A stretch of DNA of 64,000 nucleotides from an uncultured Ruminococcus sp. GTDB taxonomy: Bacteria > Bacillota > Clostridia > Oscillospirales > Ruminococcaceae. The stretch covers positions 1-64,000 of the forward strand of contig CACZFN010000026.1 in NCBI GenBank assembly GCA_902780505.1, read 5' to 3'. Below the pieces are notes generated by a model. That model did no database searches, was not told the origin of the DNA, and saw only the letters and a program-made list of their open reading frames with translations. This document shows positions 50,889 to 59,452 of this stretch, piece after piece (within the stretch, counting starts at the first letter, position 1; each line of letters begins with the position of its first letter). Position numbers and translations under genes: made by a program.

Positions 50889-50910
50889 AAAGAAGTAAAG
50901 CTTAGCTTTT

Positions 50911-51041
50911 CATAAAAAGCAAAGCACCGCCAAAACCTTGTAAGGTTGGCGGTGCTTTTGCACTAACAATCTAAAACAAGGAAACACCAAATATCGGGGG
51001 CTTATTTAGCGATCCGCCCCCGAAGCTCGGGCTTTATCCTT
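50911..51041 (-). ncRNA. Predicted antisense antitoxin RNA, module B
   Basis: Minus-strand TTGACA (51071-51076), 17 bp, TATAAT (51048-51053). RNA would run through the GCACCGCCAA/TTGGCGGTGC hairpin (50924-50955) that also ends the toxin transcript. Ends are estimates. Confidence 0.65.
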
Positions 51042-51088
51042 AATACAATTATACCACACCCTTTGGCGAATGTCAAGGGGTGGTTTTG

Positions 51089-51117
51089 TTGACAACAGCA
51101 AAGATTTGTGCTATAAT
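51089..51117 (+). promoter_or_regulatory. Toxin promoter, module C
   Basis: TTGACA (51089-51094), 17 bp, TATAAT (51112-51117), 12 bp from the antitoxin B promoter. Confidence 0.88.
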
Positions 51118-51185
51118 ATACACAGTTCGAGTTCCAACTTTGGAATATGGCGGCTCCTTGAATGAGGTCAAGGAGGTGATAGTAA

Positions 51186-51281
51186 ATGCAGTATGTTACA
51201 TACGAGAACTTGTTTCTATTTACAAGTATGCTCACGGGCATAGTTACGCTTTGCTATCTGATCTTCCACAAGAAGAAATAG
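51186..51281 (+). CDS. Small hydrophobic peptide, putative holin-like type I toxin (module C)
   Basis: A 31-residue peptide identical in sequence to module A at the protein level, with the same AAGGAGGTG ribosome binding site and TTCCAACTTTGGAA leader palindrome. The near-identity of coding sequence and leader shows recent duplication or gene conversion between A and C. Confidence 0.7.
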   Translation: MQYVTYENLFLFTSMLTGIVTLCYLIFHKKK

Positions 51282-51293
51282 CTTAGCTTTTCA

Positions 51294-51426
51294 TAAAAAG
51301 CAAAGCACCGCCAAAGCCTTGTTAAGGTTGGCGGCGCTTTGCACCAAAAACCACTTTTAAACAAGGAAACACCAAATATCGGGGGCTTATTTAGCGATCA
51401 GCCCCCGAAGCTCGGGCTTTATCCTT
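51294..51426 (-). ncRNA. Predicted antisense antitoxin RNA, module C
   Basis: Minus-strand TTGACA (51456-51461), 17 bp, TATAAT (51433-51438). Shared CCGCCAA/TTGGCGG hairpin at 51305-51337 ends both convergent transcripts. Ends are estimates. Confidence 0.65.
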
Positions 51427-51477
51427 AATACAATTATACCACACCCTTTGGCGAATGTCAAGGGGTGGTTTTGTTGC

Positions 51478-51506
51478 TTTACAAAAGGGCGGGGATATGG
51501 TATAAT
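51478..51506 (+). promoter_or_regulatory. Promoter of the RNase-like/CPCC gene pair
   Basis: TTTACA (51478-51483), 17 bp, TATAAT (51501-51506), 39 bp before ATG 51546. Confidence 0.65.
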
Positions 51507-51545
51507 GAACGCAGGAAGTTATTATTTATGCTTGAGGGTGATGAC

Positions 51546-52052
51546 ATGAAAGACAGAAGGCTTATGATAACTGCTGCGGGGGCGGTCATCCTGCTTTGTG
51601 CGGCAGTTATCATATTTTTGGCGGCGGGCGGTCATGGTGAAGAAAGCACAGGCGTGACTGAAAGCCTTATAATATACGAAAACAGTTCTGTTTCTGATGG
51701 CTCAGGGGCAGACGGGGAACAGGATATTTTCACGGAATCGGCTGTTACGGCTGATGAAAGCAGCGGGAAGGAGTACGTCAGCTGCACATTCCGCACGAAA
51801 AAGCAATTTGACGGGCATTATGAAAAACACGGCAAGGAGTTTGGCGACATAACGCAGGAGGAGTATCTGAAAAAAGCCAATGACCTGATAAACAATGACA
51901 GTGACACTATCCTGCACAAGACAGAAGCGGAGGACGGGGATCAGATCTTTTACGACACGGTGAACAATGAGATACTGTTTTTATCTGCTGACGGGTACAT
52001 AAGGACATACTTCAGGCCGAGCCGCGGGATAGACTATTACAATGACCAGTGA
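51546..52052 (+). CDS. Membrane-anchored or secreted protein with small RNase-toxin-like C-terminal domain
   Basis: About 168 residues from ATG 51546 (GAGGGTGATG upstream; ATG 51528 is also possible). N-terminal membrane/signal helix (about 6-27), Ser/Glu/Asp-rich linker to about 75. The C-terminal domain reads FDGHYEKHGKEFGDITQEEY, LHKTEAEDGDQIFYD, and ADGYIRTYFRPSRGIDYYN. The HxxKHGxEFG start and DGYIRTYF ending resemble small barnase/EndoU/colicin-type (BECR) RNase domains found at the ends of polymorphic toxins. That is an inference from pattern. A CPCC zinc-ribbon gene follows 10 bp later. Confidence 0.6.
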   Translation: MKDRRLMITAAGAVILLCAAVIIFLAAGGHGEESTGVTESLIIYENSSVSDGSGADGEQDIFTESAVTADESSGKEYVSCTFRTKKQFDGHYEKHGKEFGDITQEEYLKKANDLINNDSDTILHKTEAEDGDQIFYDTVNNEILFLSADGYIRTYFRPSRGIDYYNDQ

Positions 52053-52062
52053 GGGAAAAGAT

Positions 52063-52263
52063 ATGAAAGAATTAAAAAAATGCGACTGCTGCGGGGCGCA
52101 GACTGTTCACGGGGACTATGACATCTGCCCGTTTTGCGGGTGGGAGCAGGACAGGGCGCAGAGAAAAGCCCCCGACAGTCTTGGCGCAAACAGTGTGACG
52201 CTTAATGAAGCGAGGGAGAATTTCAGGCGGTTCGGGAGAGCCGAGCCGGTCACGAGCGAATAG
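52063..52263 (+). CDS. Cysteine-rich CPCC family protein
   Basis: About 66 residues from ATG 52063 (GAGGGA upstream; the frame extends seven residues into the previous gene). Cysteine pairs CDCCG and CPFCG form a zinc-ribbon-like pair, followed by GANSVTLNEARENFRRFG, the hallmark of the CPCC family (PF14206 type). CPCC proteins are often beside toxin genes. Here the short gap to the RNase-like gene suggests a cognate (immunity-like) partner, which is inference. Confidence 0.72.
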   Translation: MKELKKCDCCGAQTVHGDYDICPFCGWEQDRAQRKAPDSLGANSVTLNEARENFRRFGRAEPVTSE

Positions 52264-52316
52264 TCATGCTTTTGTTTAAGACGACTATCGTATGTCATAA
52301 ACGCAGATACAGCGGC

Positions 52317-52347
52317 CGCCGTACTTTGTCATAGTGCGGCGTTTTTT
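52317..52347 (+). terminator. Terminator after the CPCC gene
   Basis: CGCCGTAC (52317-52324) pairs with GTGCGGCG (52334-52341) allowing one mismatch, followed by six T. Confidence 0.82.
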
Positions 52348-52371
52348 GTGTGAATTTTTTGTTTTTCCCCC

Positions 52372-52400
52372 TTGCAAAAATAAAAAAATAGGGGTATAAT
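52372..52400 (+). promoter_or_regulatory. Promoter of the lipoprotein gene
   Basis: TTGCAA (52372-52377), 17 bp, TATAAT (52395-52400), 41 bp before GTG 52441. Confidence 0.72.
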
Positions 52401-52440
52401 ATAATAGGTAAATATTGTTTTGACAGGCGGTGAGGACAAG

Positions 52441-53529
52441 GTGAGGCTAAAGCCTTTATTTGCGGCGGCAGTGGCAGGGGCGGTATTATGCTCGTGTTCG
52501 GGTTCACAGCAAAGCGGTGAGGACAACGAGGGGTTAGCTGTCGTTGACAACGGCGGCGGAAGGTACAATATAAACACCCCGCACTATGAGTTCCCTGAGT
52601 TTTTGAACAGGATAGGGGAAACGGACATACTTTCAAACGTAAACACCAAAAGCTTTGACGCGTCAATGGTCACGGAGGTGAGCGAGCAGCCGTTTGAGGG
52701 GTATGACTGCAAATACTTCTACCCCGGGTTTTACATTTATGAAAGCGGCGGGTTTGAAGGTGTTCTTGACAGCGACGGCAACGTCGTTTTAAATGCCGAC
52801 ACATTTTCAAGGGCGGAATTTGTTTCGCCGACGCTTATAAGGCTGTACTTATATGATTTTGACAGCAGTAATTTTGTCTATGCCGACATAAGCGACAAAA
52901 ACGCGCCGCAGATAATCGACAACTACAAATTCCGTTCTGCTGACATAAAGACAGCGGAGAGAAAGCAGGAGGACAGCGACAGGGTACTTGTCTACCTTGA
53001 AGTCAAGGGAGTACAGGTCGGAAGCTTCGGTTTTGATTCTGCACAGCAGAAGGACATATCCGAGCTGCCTGCGGATTCGGGCGCTGTAAAAGCATACACT
53101 GTGACAAAGGACGGGGCTTACTACATAATAACCTTTGATGAATTTTACAACTACACTATTTATGAAGGCACATATGCCAGCATAAACATTAATATAGCGG
53201 GGCAGCGAGGCAGCTGCTACATCATGAGCTATGAGGACACCATTGAAGCGAAAACGCTTACAGACAGCTTTGCAAAGAGCGAAAACACAGCGCAGGCGAC
53301 AGAGCAGGACGATTACATTTCCTTCGACTTCGGGTTATACGGGGAGGACGATTATCTTGTGACGGTATATTCTTCGGGGGCATACATATCCCAGGGGGTA
53401 AAGGGCGGTGTTGAGTTTTATGAAAGCGCAAATGTGGACACACGCTGCTTTGTTGACCTTGTAAGGTGGACGGACAGTGTGGTTTCAAAGGAATATACGA
53501 ACATAGAGGGCACGGAAATCAATTCTTAG
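52441..53529 (+). CDS. Secreted lipoprotein of unknown function
   Basis: About 362 residues from GTG 52441 (GGTGAGG eight bases upstream). Signal peptide with lipobox near VLCSCSG (lipidated Cys about residue 17-19). The mature protein is acidic and beta-rich (YEFPEFLNRIGETDILSNVN; FYIYESGGFEGVLDSDGNVV; ISFDFGLYGEDDYLVTVYSS), with repeated EGVLDSDGN-type strands suggesting a propeller or repeat fold. Family not recognised. Its last six codons are included in a 142-bp tandem duplication. Confidence 0.65.
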   Translation: MRLKPLFAAAVAGAVLCSCSGSQQSGEDNEGLAVVDNGGGRYNINTPHYEFPEFLNRIGETDILSNVNTKSFDASMVTEVSEQPFEGYDCKYFYPGFYIYESGGFEGVLDSDGNVVLNADTFSRAEFVSPTLIRLYLYDFDSSNFVYADISDKNAPQIIDNYKFRSADIKTAERKQEDSDRVLVYLEVKGVQVGSFGFDSAQQKDISELPADSGAVKAYTVTKDGAYYIITFDEFYNYTIYEGTYASININIAGQRGSCYIMSYEDTIEAKTLTDSFAKSENTAQATEQDDYISFDFGLYGEDDYLVTVYSSGAYISQGVKGGVEFYESANVDTRCFVDLVRWTDSVVSKEYTNIEGTEINS

Positions 53530-53795
53530 AAAACTTGATTTCGTGACGCAAGAAAACAGAAGCGAGAAAAAGTGTCGGCTGAATCTGCCGCAGGCACACC
53601 TTGTCTTGCTTCTTGCCTCTGGTTATCTTGCCTCTGATGGCAGAGAAGAAAAAACGGGAATCAATTCTTAGAAAGCTTAATTTCGTGACGCAAGAAAACA
53701 GAAGCGAGAAAATGTGTCAGCTGAATTTGCCGCAGGCACACCTTGTCTTGCTTCTTGCCTCTGGTTATCTTGCCTCTAATTGCAGAGAAGAAAAA
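53512..53795. repeat. 142-bp tandem duplication overlapping the lipoprotein 3' end
   Basis: Two copies, 53512-53653 and 53654-53795, about 90% identical or better by eye. Each starts with GGAATCAATTCTTAG-type sequence that includes the lipoprotein stop codon, and contains GCAAGAAAACAGAAGC with a later GCTTCTTGC that can pair. The region to 53866 has no other gene. Confidence 0.88.
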
Positions 53796-53800
53796 AGCAC

Positions 53801-53829
53801 TTGAAAAAGAACAGAAAATATGCTATAAT
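53801..53829 (+). promoter_or_regulatory. uppP promoter
   Basis: TTGAAA (53801-53806), 17 bp, TATAAT (53824-53829), 37 bp before the ATG. Confidence 0.75.
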
Positions 53830-53866
53830 ATATTTTTGACCGATAAGACGGCGGGAGGACAACACA

Positions 53867-54730
53867 ATGACATTGATAGAAACGATAGTTCAGGCGATAA
53901 TACAGGGACTCACGGAGTTTCTGCCTGTATCGAGTTCGGGGCATTTATCGCTTTACCAGCATTTTACGGGCAACAGCGGCGAGGGCGCGCTGATGTTTTC
54001 GGCGGTACTTCATTTAGGAACGCTTGTGGCAGTATTTGCGGCGTTTCGCAAGCTTATAACTGACCTTATTTTTGAGTTTTTCAGAATGGTAAGTGACCTT
54101 ATACATAAGAAATTCATATGGGAAGAAATGAACCCCGAGCGCAGAATGATAGTGATGATAATTCTTTCAACGCTTTGTCTTTTGCCGTTTTTCATATTCA
54201 AGGACTGGTTTGAGGGCATTGCCGAGGACACGAGCATTATGGCGGAGGGCTTATGCTTTTTATACACAGCGGCGATACTTTTCCTGTCGGACAAATGCAC
54301 AAAGGGCAAGAAGGAGAAGGGCGACATAACTGCAAAGGACGCTGTTACTGTAGGGTTTTTCCAGGGAGTCGCGTTACTTCCCGGAGTTTCACGTTCCGGC
54401 TCGACGATATCTTCGGGGCTGTTCTGCGGGTTTGACAGATCAACTGCGGTAGCGTATTCGTTTGTCCTGGGGATCCCTGCTATTCTCGGCGGGTGTCTGC
54501 TTGAGATCCTTGATGCGGTAAAGGCACATGAAACGAATGTGAGCTTTTCAAACTGTGCGGTAGGCTTCATAGTTGCGGCAATAGTCGGGGTATGCGCCAT
54601 TAAACTGGTAGACTGGCTTGTTAAGAGCGACAAATTCAAGGTATTCTCGATATACACGGGAGTGCTTGGGGTAGTTGTTATTTTTATTGCGATACTTGAA
54701 ATGGTGAGGGGAAGCGCGATAAGGCTTTAA
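53867..54730 (+). CDS. uppP: Undecaprenyl-diphosphatase
   Basis: A 287-residue polytopic membrane enzyme (BacA family) that recycles undecaprenyl pyrophosphate for cell-wall synthesis. Conserved motifs QGLTEFLPVSSSGHLSL near the N-terminus and PGVSRSGSTI in the middle hold the catalytic Glu, Ser and Arg residues. About seven to eight hydrophobic helices. GGGAGGA precedes the ATG. Confidence 0.95.
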   Translation: MTLIETIVQAIIQGLTEFLPVSSSGHLSLYQHFTGNSGEGALMFSAVLHLGTLVAVFAAFRKLITDLIFEFFRMVSDLIHKKFIWEEMNPERRMIVMIILSTLCLLPFFIFKDWFEGIAEDTSIMAEGLCFLYTAAILFLSDKCTKGKKEKGDITAKDAVTVGFFQGVALLPGVSRSGSTISSGLFCGFDRSTAVAYSFVLGIPAILGGCLLEILDAVKAHETNVSFSNCAVGFIVAAIVGVCAIKLVDWLVKSDKFKVFSIYTGVLGVVVIFIAILEMVRGSAIRL

Positions 54731-54771
54731 CGCCTGTGAATAATAAAAACGAGTGAAAGGAGGAAAGCCCA

Positions 54772-57468
54772 TTGGCATCTGAAAGTGCGAAAAAGAGTAC
54801 AAAAACAGCTTCAAAGACGTCGTCTGCGCGAAAGACGGCGGCGAGAAAAACGAGCAAGGCTTCTGCAGCGGCAGAGCTTGAAAAGAGGAGAGCTATATCT
54901 ATAGGCCTTGTGCTGTTCGGCGTACTGACGGGCTTTCTGACATACATCAAGGGCGACGGCGGGCTATGGACGGCACTTTACAGCTTCCAGAGGGGGCTGT
55001 TCGGTGATGCGGTATACCTGCTTGCACCTATGCTCATTTATTTAGGGGTGTTTATCTCGACAAAGGGGGATAAGAACACCGTTGTTGCAAAGCTTGTCGA
55101 AGGGCTTATCGTTATGCTGTTAGTATGCGGTATGTGGCTTATCTTCGCGCAGGGAAAAGTCGAAGGGGCGACGTTTTTCAAAAAACTCGGCGGGCTTTAT
55201 CTCGACGGGGCTGATCCTGACATACGCGGCGGAGGGCTGTTCGGTGCGGTCATCGGGTGGACGCTTCTGGCTGTATTCAAAACCGTCGGTGCGAAGATAC
55301 TTATTATTCTGCTGACTGTACTGTTTTTGCTGATGCTTACAAACCTTACCATACCGCAGATAGCGGGTGCGGTAAAGGGGTTCTTTATGGCGATTTACAG
55401 GGCACTGAACGAAGACAAGATAGCTTCAAGAGAGAGAGCCGAGGAAAGAAAGAAAGAGCAGGAAGCACTCAGAGCCGAAAGAGAAAAGCAGGAAGCCGAG
55501 AGAGTGCAGAAGGAAGAAGCAAGAAAGAAAAAACGTGTTGACATAAAGCTTGACACACGCAAAAAAACACCTGAAAAGACATACGAGAACCCTGATGACT
55601 ATGTGCCGTTTATTCCGGAGGAGAGCAGGGAGTCGGTGATAGGAAAGAAGATACCCGATTTTACTCTGGTGCTTGATATGAACAGCGCTGACAGCGTGAC
55701 ATATACAGGGCAGGAGGAAAAGACAGTCCCCTTTGAGATAAACATAAGCGGTGAAAACCAGAATGATGCGGTTTACGACGAGGACGACGATATAACCAGA
55801 CTGCTTGACGAGGAAGATGATATCCCCGAAGACGGGGAGGAAGCTTCTGACCTTGACAGGATAATTGACGAGGCAGTGGCGCAGTCACAGAAAAACGCCC
55901 TGCATGATGACAAGGAAAGCAATTATCAGAAGATACACGTTGAGGAAAGCGGACAGACCTCTATGATAGAGGACGAACAGAAGACGGTCTGGACACCGCC
56001 GCCGATAGACATACTTAAATACGCGAAGAACAATGTTCCGACGGAAAAGGCAAAGCAGGAAATGCTTTCAAAATCCGACGTGCTTGTAAAGACGCTTGAA
56101 AGCTTCGGCGTAAAGACGACTGTCACGGGGATATTCAGGGGGCCTTCGGTAACAAGGTATGAATTAAGGCCTGATGTCGGTGTAAAGATAAACAAGATCA
56201 CTACGCTTGACAAGGACATAGCGCTGTGTCTTGCGGCGCAGGGCGGTGTAAGAATAGAAGCGCCCATAATCGGCAAGAATGCTGTAGGCATTGAGGTGCC
56301 GAACACGTTCAGGGACACCGTGAGCCTGAGAGAGCTTATCGACAGTGACGAATACAGGAATATGAAGCACGAGCTTATGTTTGCTGTCGGCAAGGATATC
56401 GAGGGCAAGATAGTAGTGGGCGATATCTCAAAGATGCCGCATATGCTTATTGCGGGTACTACGGGTTCCGGTAAATCGGTATTTACAAACTCGATAATCA
56501 TAAACATTCTTTACCATGCATCACCTGATGATGTGAAGCTTGTGCTTATTGATCCGAAGAAGGTAGAGTTCCCGATATACAACGGCATACCGCACCTGCT
56601 GATACCTGTTGTCACCGAGGCTGACAAGGCTGTCGGTGCCCTGGGGTGGGCAGTAAATGAAATGATGATGAGATACAACATCTTTGAAGCCAACGGGGTA
56701 AAGAACATTGAGGGCTACAATGAATACAGAGATGCCCACCCTGAACTGAAGCTGCCCAAAAAGCCGAAGATAGTTATAGTAGTAGATGAATTTGCGGACC
56801 TTATGCTTGCGGCGAAGAATGAAGCGGAGAACTCGGTCCAGAGGCTTGCACAGCTTGCGCGTGCGGCGGGTATGCATCTTATAATCGCTACGCAGTCGCC
56901 GAGGGCAGATATCATAACGGGCGTCATCAAGGCAAACATACCGTCAAGGACGGCGCTTATGGTATCGAACAACATGGAATCAAGGATAATACTTGACGAA
57001 GTCGGTGCAGAAAAGCTTCTCGGATACGGCGATCTGCTTTACAAGCCGCAGGGGGCGAGGAACACGCTCAGAGTTCAGTCGGGCTACTGCACAGATGCGG
57101 AGATCCACGAGCTTGTTGACTTTATCAAGTCAAACGGGGAATCGCAGTACAGTGCCGAGGTAATGGAAAAGGTAGAGGAAAACACACCGCGGCCTAAGGA
57201 AGAACGCGGCGGTGGTTCTGACAGTGGCGAAGATATCGTGCTCAATGATGATGACAGCATTATCGAGCAGGCTATACAGATAATAGCCGAAACACAGACA
57301 GCGAGCACATCGTACCTGCAAAGGAAGCTGAAGCTCGGCTATGCAAGAGCAGGCAGGATAATGGACGAGCTGGAGGACATGGGCTTTGTAGGACCTGCCA
57401 ACGGTGCAAAGGGCAGAGAGGTACGCATAACACGCGAGCAGTGGCTTGAAAGGGAAGCAAGGAAGTGA
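54772..57468 (+). CDS. ftsK: DNA translocase FtsK/SpoIIIE
   Basis: An 898-residue translocase from TTG 54772 with AAAGGAGGA upstream. A Lys/Ala-rich N-terminus precedes four membrane helices (about 35-210) that anchor it at the septum, followed by a coiled and acidic linker. The motor domain has Walker A AGTTGSGKS near 561-569, Walker B IVIVVDEFADLM and ATQSPRADIITGVIK. A C-terminal gamma winged helix (about 830-898; STSYLQRKLKLGYARAGRIM) reads KOPS-like signals. It pumps chromosomal DNA at division or into the forespore. Confidence 0.95.
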   Translation: MASESAKKSTKTASKTSSARKTAARKTSKASAAAELEKRRAISIGLVLFGVLTGFLTYIKGDGGLWTALYSFQRGLFGDAVYLLAPMLIYLGVFISTKGDKNTVVAKLVEGLIVMLLVCGMWLIFAQGKVEGATFFKKLGGLYLDGADPDIRGGGLFGAVIGWTLLAVFKTVGAKILIILLTVLFLLMLTNLTIPQIAGAVKGFFMAIYRALNEDKIASRERAEERKKEQEALRAEREKQEAERVQKEEARKKKRVDIKLDTRKKTPEKTYENPDDYVPFIPEESRESVIGKKIPDFTLVLDMNSADSVTYTGQEEKTVPFEINISGENQNDAVYDEDDDITRLLDEEDDIPEDGEEASDLDRIIDEAVAQSQKNALHDDKESNYQKIHVEESGQTSMIEDEQKTVWTPPPIDILKYAKNNVPTEKAKQEMLSKSDVLVKTLESFGVKTTVTGIFRGPSVTRYELRPDVGVKINKITTLDKDIALCLAAQGGVRIEAPIIGKNAVGIEVPNTFRDTVSLRELIDSDEYRNMKHELMFAVGKDIEGKIVVGDISKMPHMLIAGTTGSGKSVFTNSIIINILYHASPDDVKLVLIDPKKVEFPIYNGIPHLLIPVVTEADKAVGALGWAVNEMMMRYNIFEANGVKNIEGYNEYRDAHPELKLPKKPKIVIVVDEFADLMLAAKNEAENSVQRLAQLARAAGMHLIIATQSPRADIITGVIKANIPSRTALMVSNNMESRIILDEVGAEKLLGYGDLLYKPQGARNTLRVQSGYCTDAEIHELVDFIKSNGESQYSAEVMEKVEENTPRPKEERGGGSDSGEDIVLNDDDSIIEQAIQIIAETQTASTSYLQRKLKLGYARAGRIMDELEDMGFVGPANGAKGREVRITREQWLEREARK

Positions 57469-57479
57469 ATCACAATGCA

Positions 57480-57535
57480 GGGCGCAGGGTGCATTAAGCA
57501 TTGTACATTGTTCATTGTGCATTGTACATTGATAG
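57480..57535. repeat. CATTGT low-complexity repeat
   Basis: ATTAAGCATTGTACATTGTT and GTGCATTGTACATTG: imperfect repeats of CATTGT(A/G/T) filling the 79-bp gap between ftsK and the radical SAM gene. Same family as 15180-15284 and 63214-63300. Confidence 0.7.
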
Positions 57536-57547
57536 GGTGGTGACATT

Positions 57548-59452
57548 ATGCCGTTTATGCCTGTATCAAAAGAGGATATGAAAGAGCGCGGGATAGATAC
57601 GCTTGATTTTGTATATATCACGGGGGACGCTTATGTTGACCACCCGAGTTTCGGTGTGGCGATAATATCGCGCATACTTGAAGCAAAGGGCTACACTGTC
57701 GGGATAATAGCACAGCCTGATTTCAGGGACAGCAGAAGTGTTTTGGCGCTTGGTGTGCCGAGGCTTGCCTTCCTTGTTACGGCGGGGAATATAGACTCAA
57801 TGGTTTCGCACTACACGGTCGCGAAAAAGCCGAGGAAGGACGATCTGTACTCGGCGGGCGGCATAGGCGGCAAAAGGCCTGACAGGGCGCTTACCGTATA
57901 TTGCAAAATGATAAAGGCGGTATGCCCCGGCAAGCCGATACTGTGCGGAGGGCTTGAAGCCTCACTGCGCCGGTTTGCACATTATGATTACTGGAAGGAT
58001 ACCGTAATGCCGTCGGTGCTTTGCGACTGCGGGGCGGATATACTGATGTTCGGCATGGGCGAGCACGCAATGCTTGAACTTGCAAACAGGCTTGACAAGG
58101 GCGAGGACGTCAGACAGATACGCGATGTAAGGGGCACCTGCTATCTGTGTGAGCCGAGTGAAACGCCATACGGGGCTGTGCAATGCCCTTCATTTGAGGA
58201 AGTGGCGAGGGACAAGCGGCTCTATGCAAAGGCAACAAGACAGCAGTACGACGAGCAGGACGAAGTTTACGGCAGAATGATAATACAAAGGCAGGGGGCA
58301 AAGATGCTTGTACAGAACCCGCCTGCAAAGAGCCTTACGACTGAAGAAATGGACTGGGTATACTCACTGCCTTACGAGAGGACATACCACCCTATGTATG
58401 AAAGCGAGGGCGGTGTGCCTTCGATACTTGAAGTAAGGTTTTCGATAACACATAACAGAGGGTGCTTCGGGTTTTGCAACTTCTGTTCTATAGCGCTGCA
58501 TCAGGGCAGGAGGATAAGTGTAAGAAGCGAAGAAAGCGTTATAAAGGAAGCGAAGTATTTAACGACACTGCCCGACTTTAAAGGATACATACACGACGTT
58601 GGCGGGCCGACGGCGAATTTCAGGATACCAAGCTGCAAAAAGCAGATTGAACACGGGCTTTGCAAGGGGAAAAAGTGCCTTGCACCGAAGCCGTGCGGGA
58701 ATCTGGAGGTAGACCACAGCGAGTACCTTGATCTTTTAAGGAAGCTCAGAAAGATCAGGGGCGTGAAGAAAGTATTTATACGCTCGGGGATAAGGTATGA
58801 TTACCTTATTGAGGACAAGAGCGACGAGTTTATGGACGAGCTTATTGAGCACCACATCAGCGGGCAGCTCAAAGTAGCGCCGGAGCACTGTTCGGCGGCC
58901 GTGCTTGACAAGATGGGCAAGCCGCACATTGAAGCATACAAGAGGTTTCAGAAGAAGTTTTATCAGATAACAAACAAAAAGGGAAAGCAGCAATTCCTGA
59001 TACCGTACCTTATGTCATCACACCCGGGTTCAACGATAAATGATGCGATAGAGCTTGCGGTGTTCTTAAAGGAAAACGGCATACACCCCGAGCAGGTACA
59101 GGATTATTACCCGACACCCGGGACTATTTCAACGGCAATGTTTTACAGCGAGCTTGATCCTTACACGCTTGAACCTGTATATGTTGCAAGAAAGCGTGAG
59201 GAAAAAGCGGCGCAGCGTGCGCTTTTACAGTATTACCTGCCTGAAAACAGGAGACGGATAATCGAAGCGCTTATAAAGGCGGGCAGAGAGGACCTTATCG
59301 GGCAGGGAAGGGACAAGCTTGTTTCACCCGACAGGGAATATGTTGAGTACAAAAGACGCAGGGACGAACAGAAAAAAGGCAGTTCAAAATGGCAAAAGGG
59401 AAAAGCCGCCCAAAAAAGCGGCGGGCAAAAAAGAAAACCAAAAAGAAGATAA
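57548..59452 (+). CDS. YgiQ family radical SAM protein
   Basis: A 634-residue protein of the UPF0313/YgiQ family. An N-terminal B12-binding-like Rossmann region (FVYITGDAYVDHPSFGVAII; CGGLEASLRRFAHYDYWKD) precedes the radical SAM core, where RGCFGFCNFCSI holds the CX3CX2C cluster ligands. Later motifs VFIRSGIRYDYL, KVAPEHCS and YPTPGTISTAMFY are typical. Very basic C-terminus. Reaction unknown for the family. GGGTGGTG precedes the ATG. It overlaps the next gene by 64 bp. Confidence 0.93.
   Translation: MPFMPVSKEDMKERGIDTLDFVYITGDAYVDHPSFGVAIISRILEAKGYTVGIIAQPDFRDSRSVLALGVPRLAFLVTAGNIDSMVSHYTVAKKPRKDDLYSAGGIGGKRPDRALTVYCKMIKAVCPGKPILCGGLEASLRRFAHYDYWKDTVMPSVLCDCGADILMFGMGEHAMLELANRLDKGEDVRQIRDVRGTCYLCEPSETPYGAVQCPSFEEVARDKRLYAKATRQQYDEQDEVYGRMIIQRQGAKMLVQNPPAKSLTTEEMDWVYSLPYERTYHPMYESEGGVPSILEVRFSITHNRGCFGFCNFCSIALHQGRRISVRSEESVIKEAKYLTTLPDFKGYIHDVGGPTANFRIPSCKKQIEHGLCKGKKCLAPKPCGNLEVDHSEYLDLLRKLRKIRGVKKVFIRSGIRYDYLIEDKSDEFMDELIEHHISGQLKVAPEHCSAAVLDKMGKPHIEAYKRFQKKFYQITNKKGKQQFLIPYLMSSHPGSTINDAIELAVFLKENGIHPEQVQDYYPTPGTISTAMFYSELDPYTLEPVYVARKREEKAAQRALLQYYLPENRRRIIEALIKAGREDLIGQGRDKLVSPDREYVEYKRRRDEQKKGSSKWQKGKAAQKSGGQKRKPKRR

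Noticed and set aside
50486-51241. Minus-strand frames of 120 and 79 codons across the toxin array
   Set aside because: They are translations of the antisense regions and recur only because the modules repeat; no start signals.
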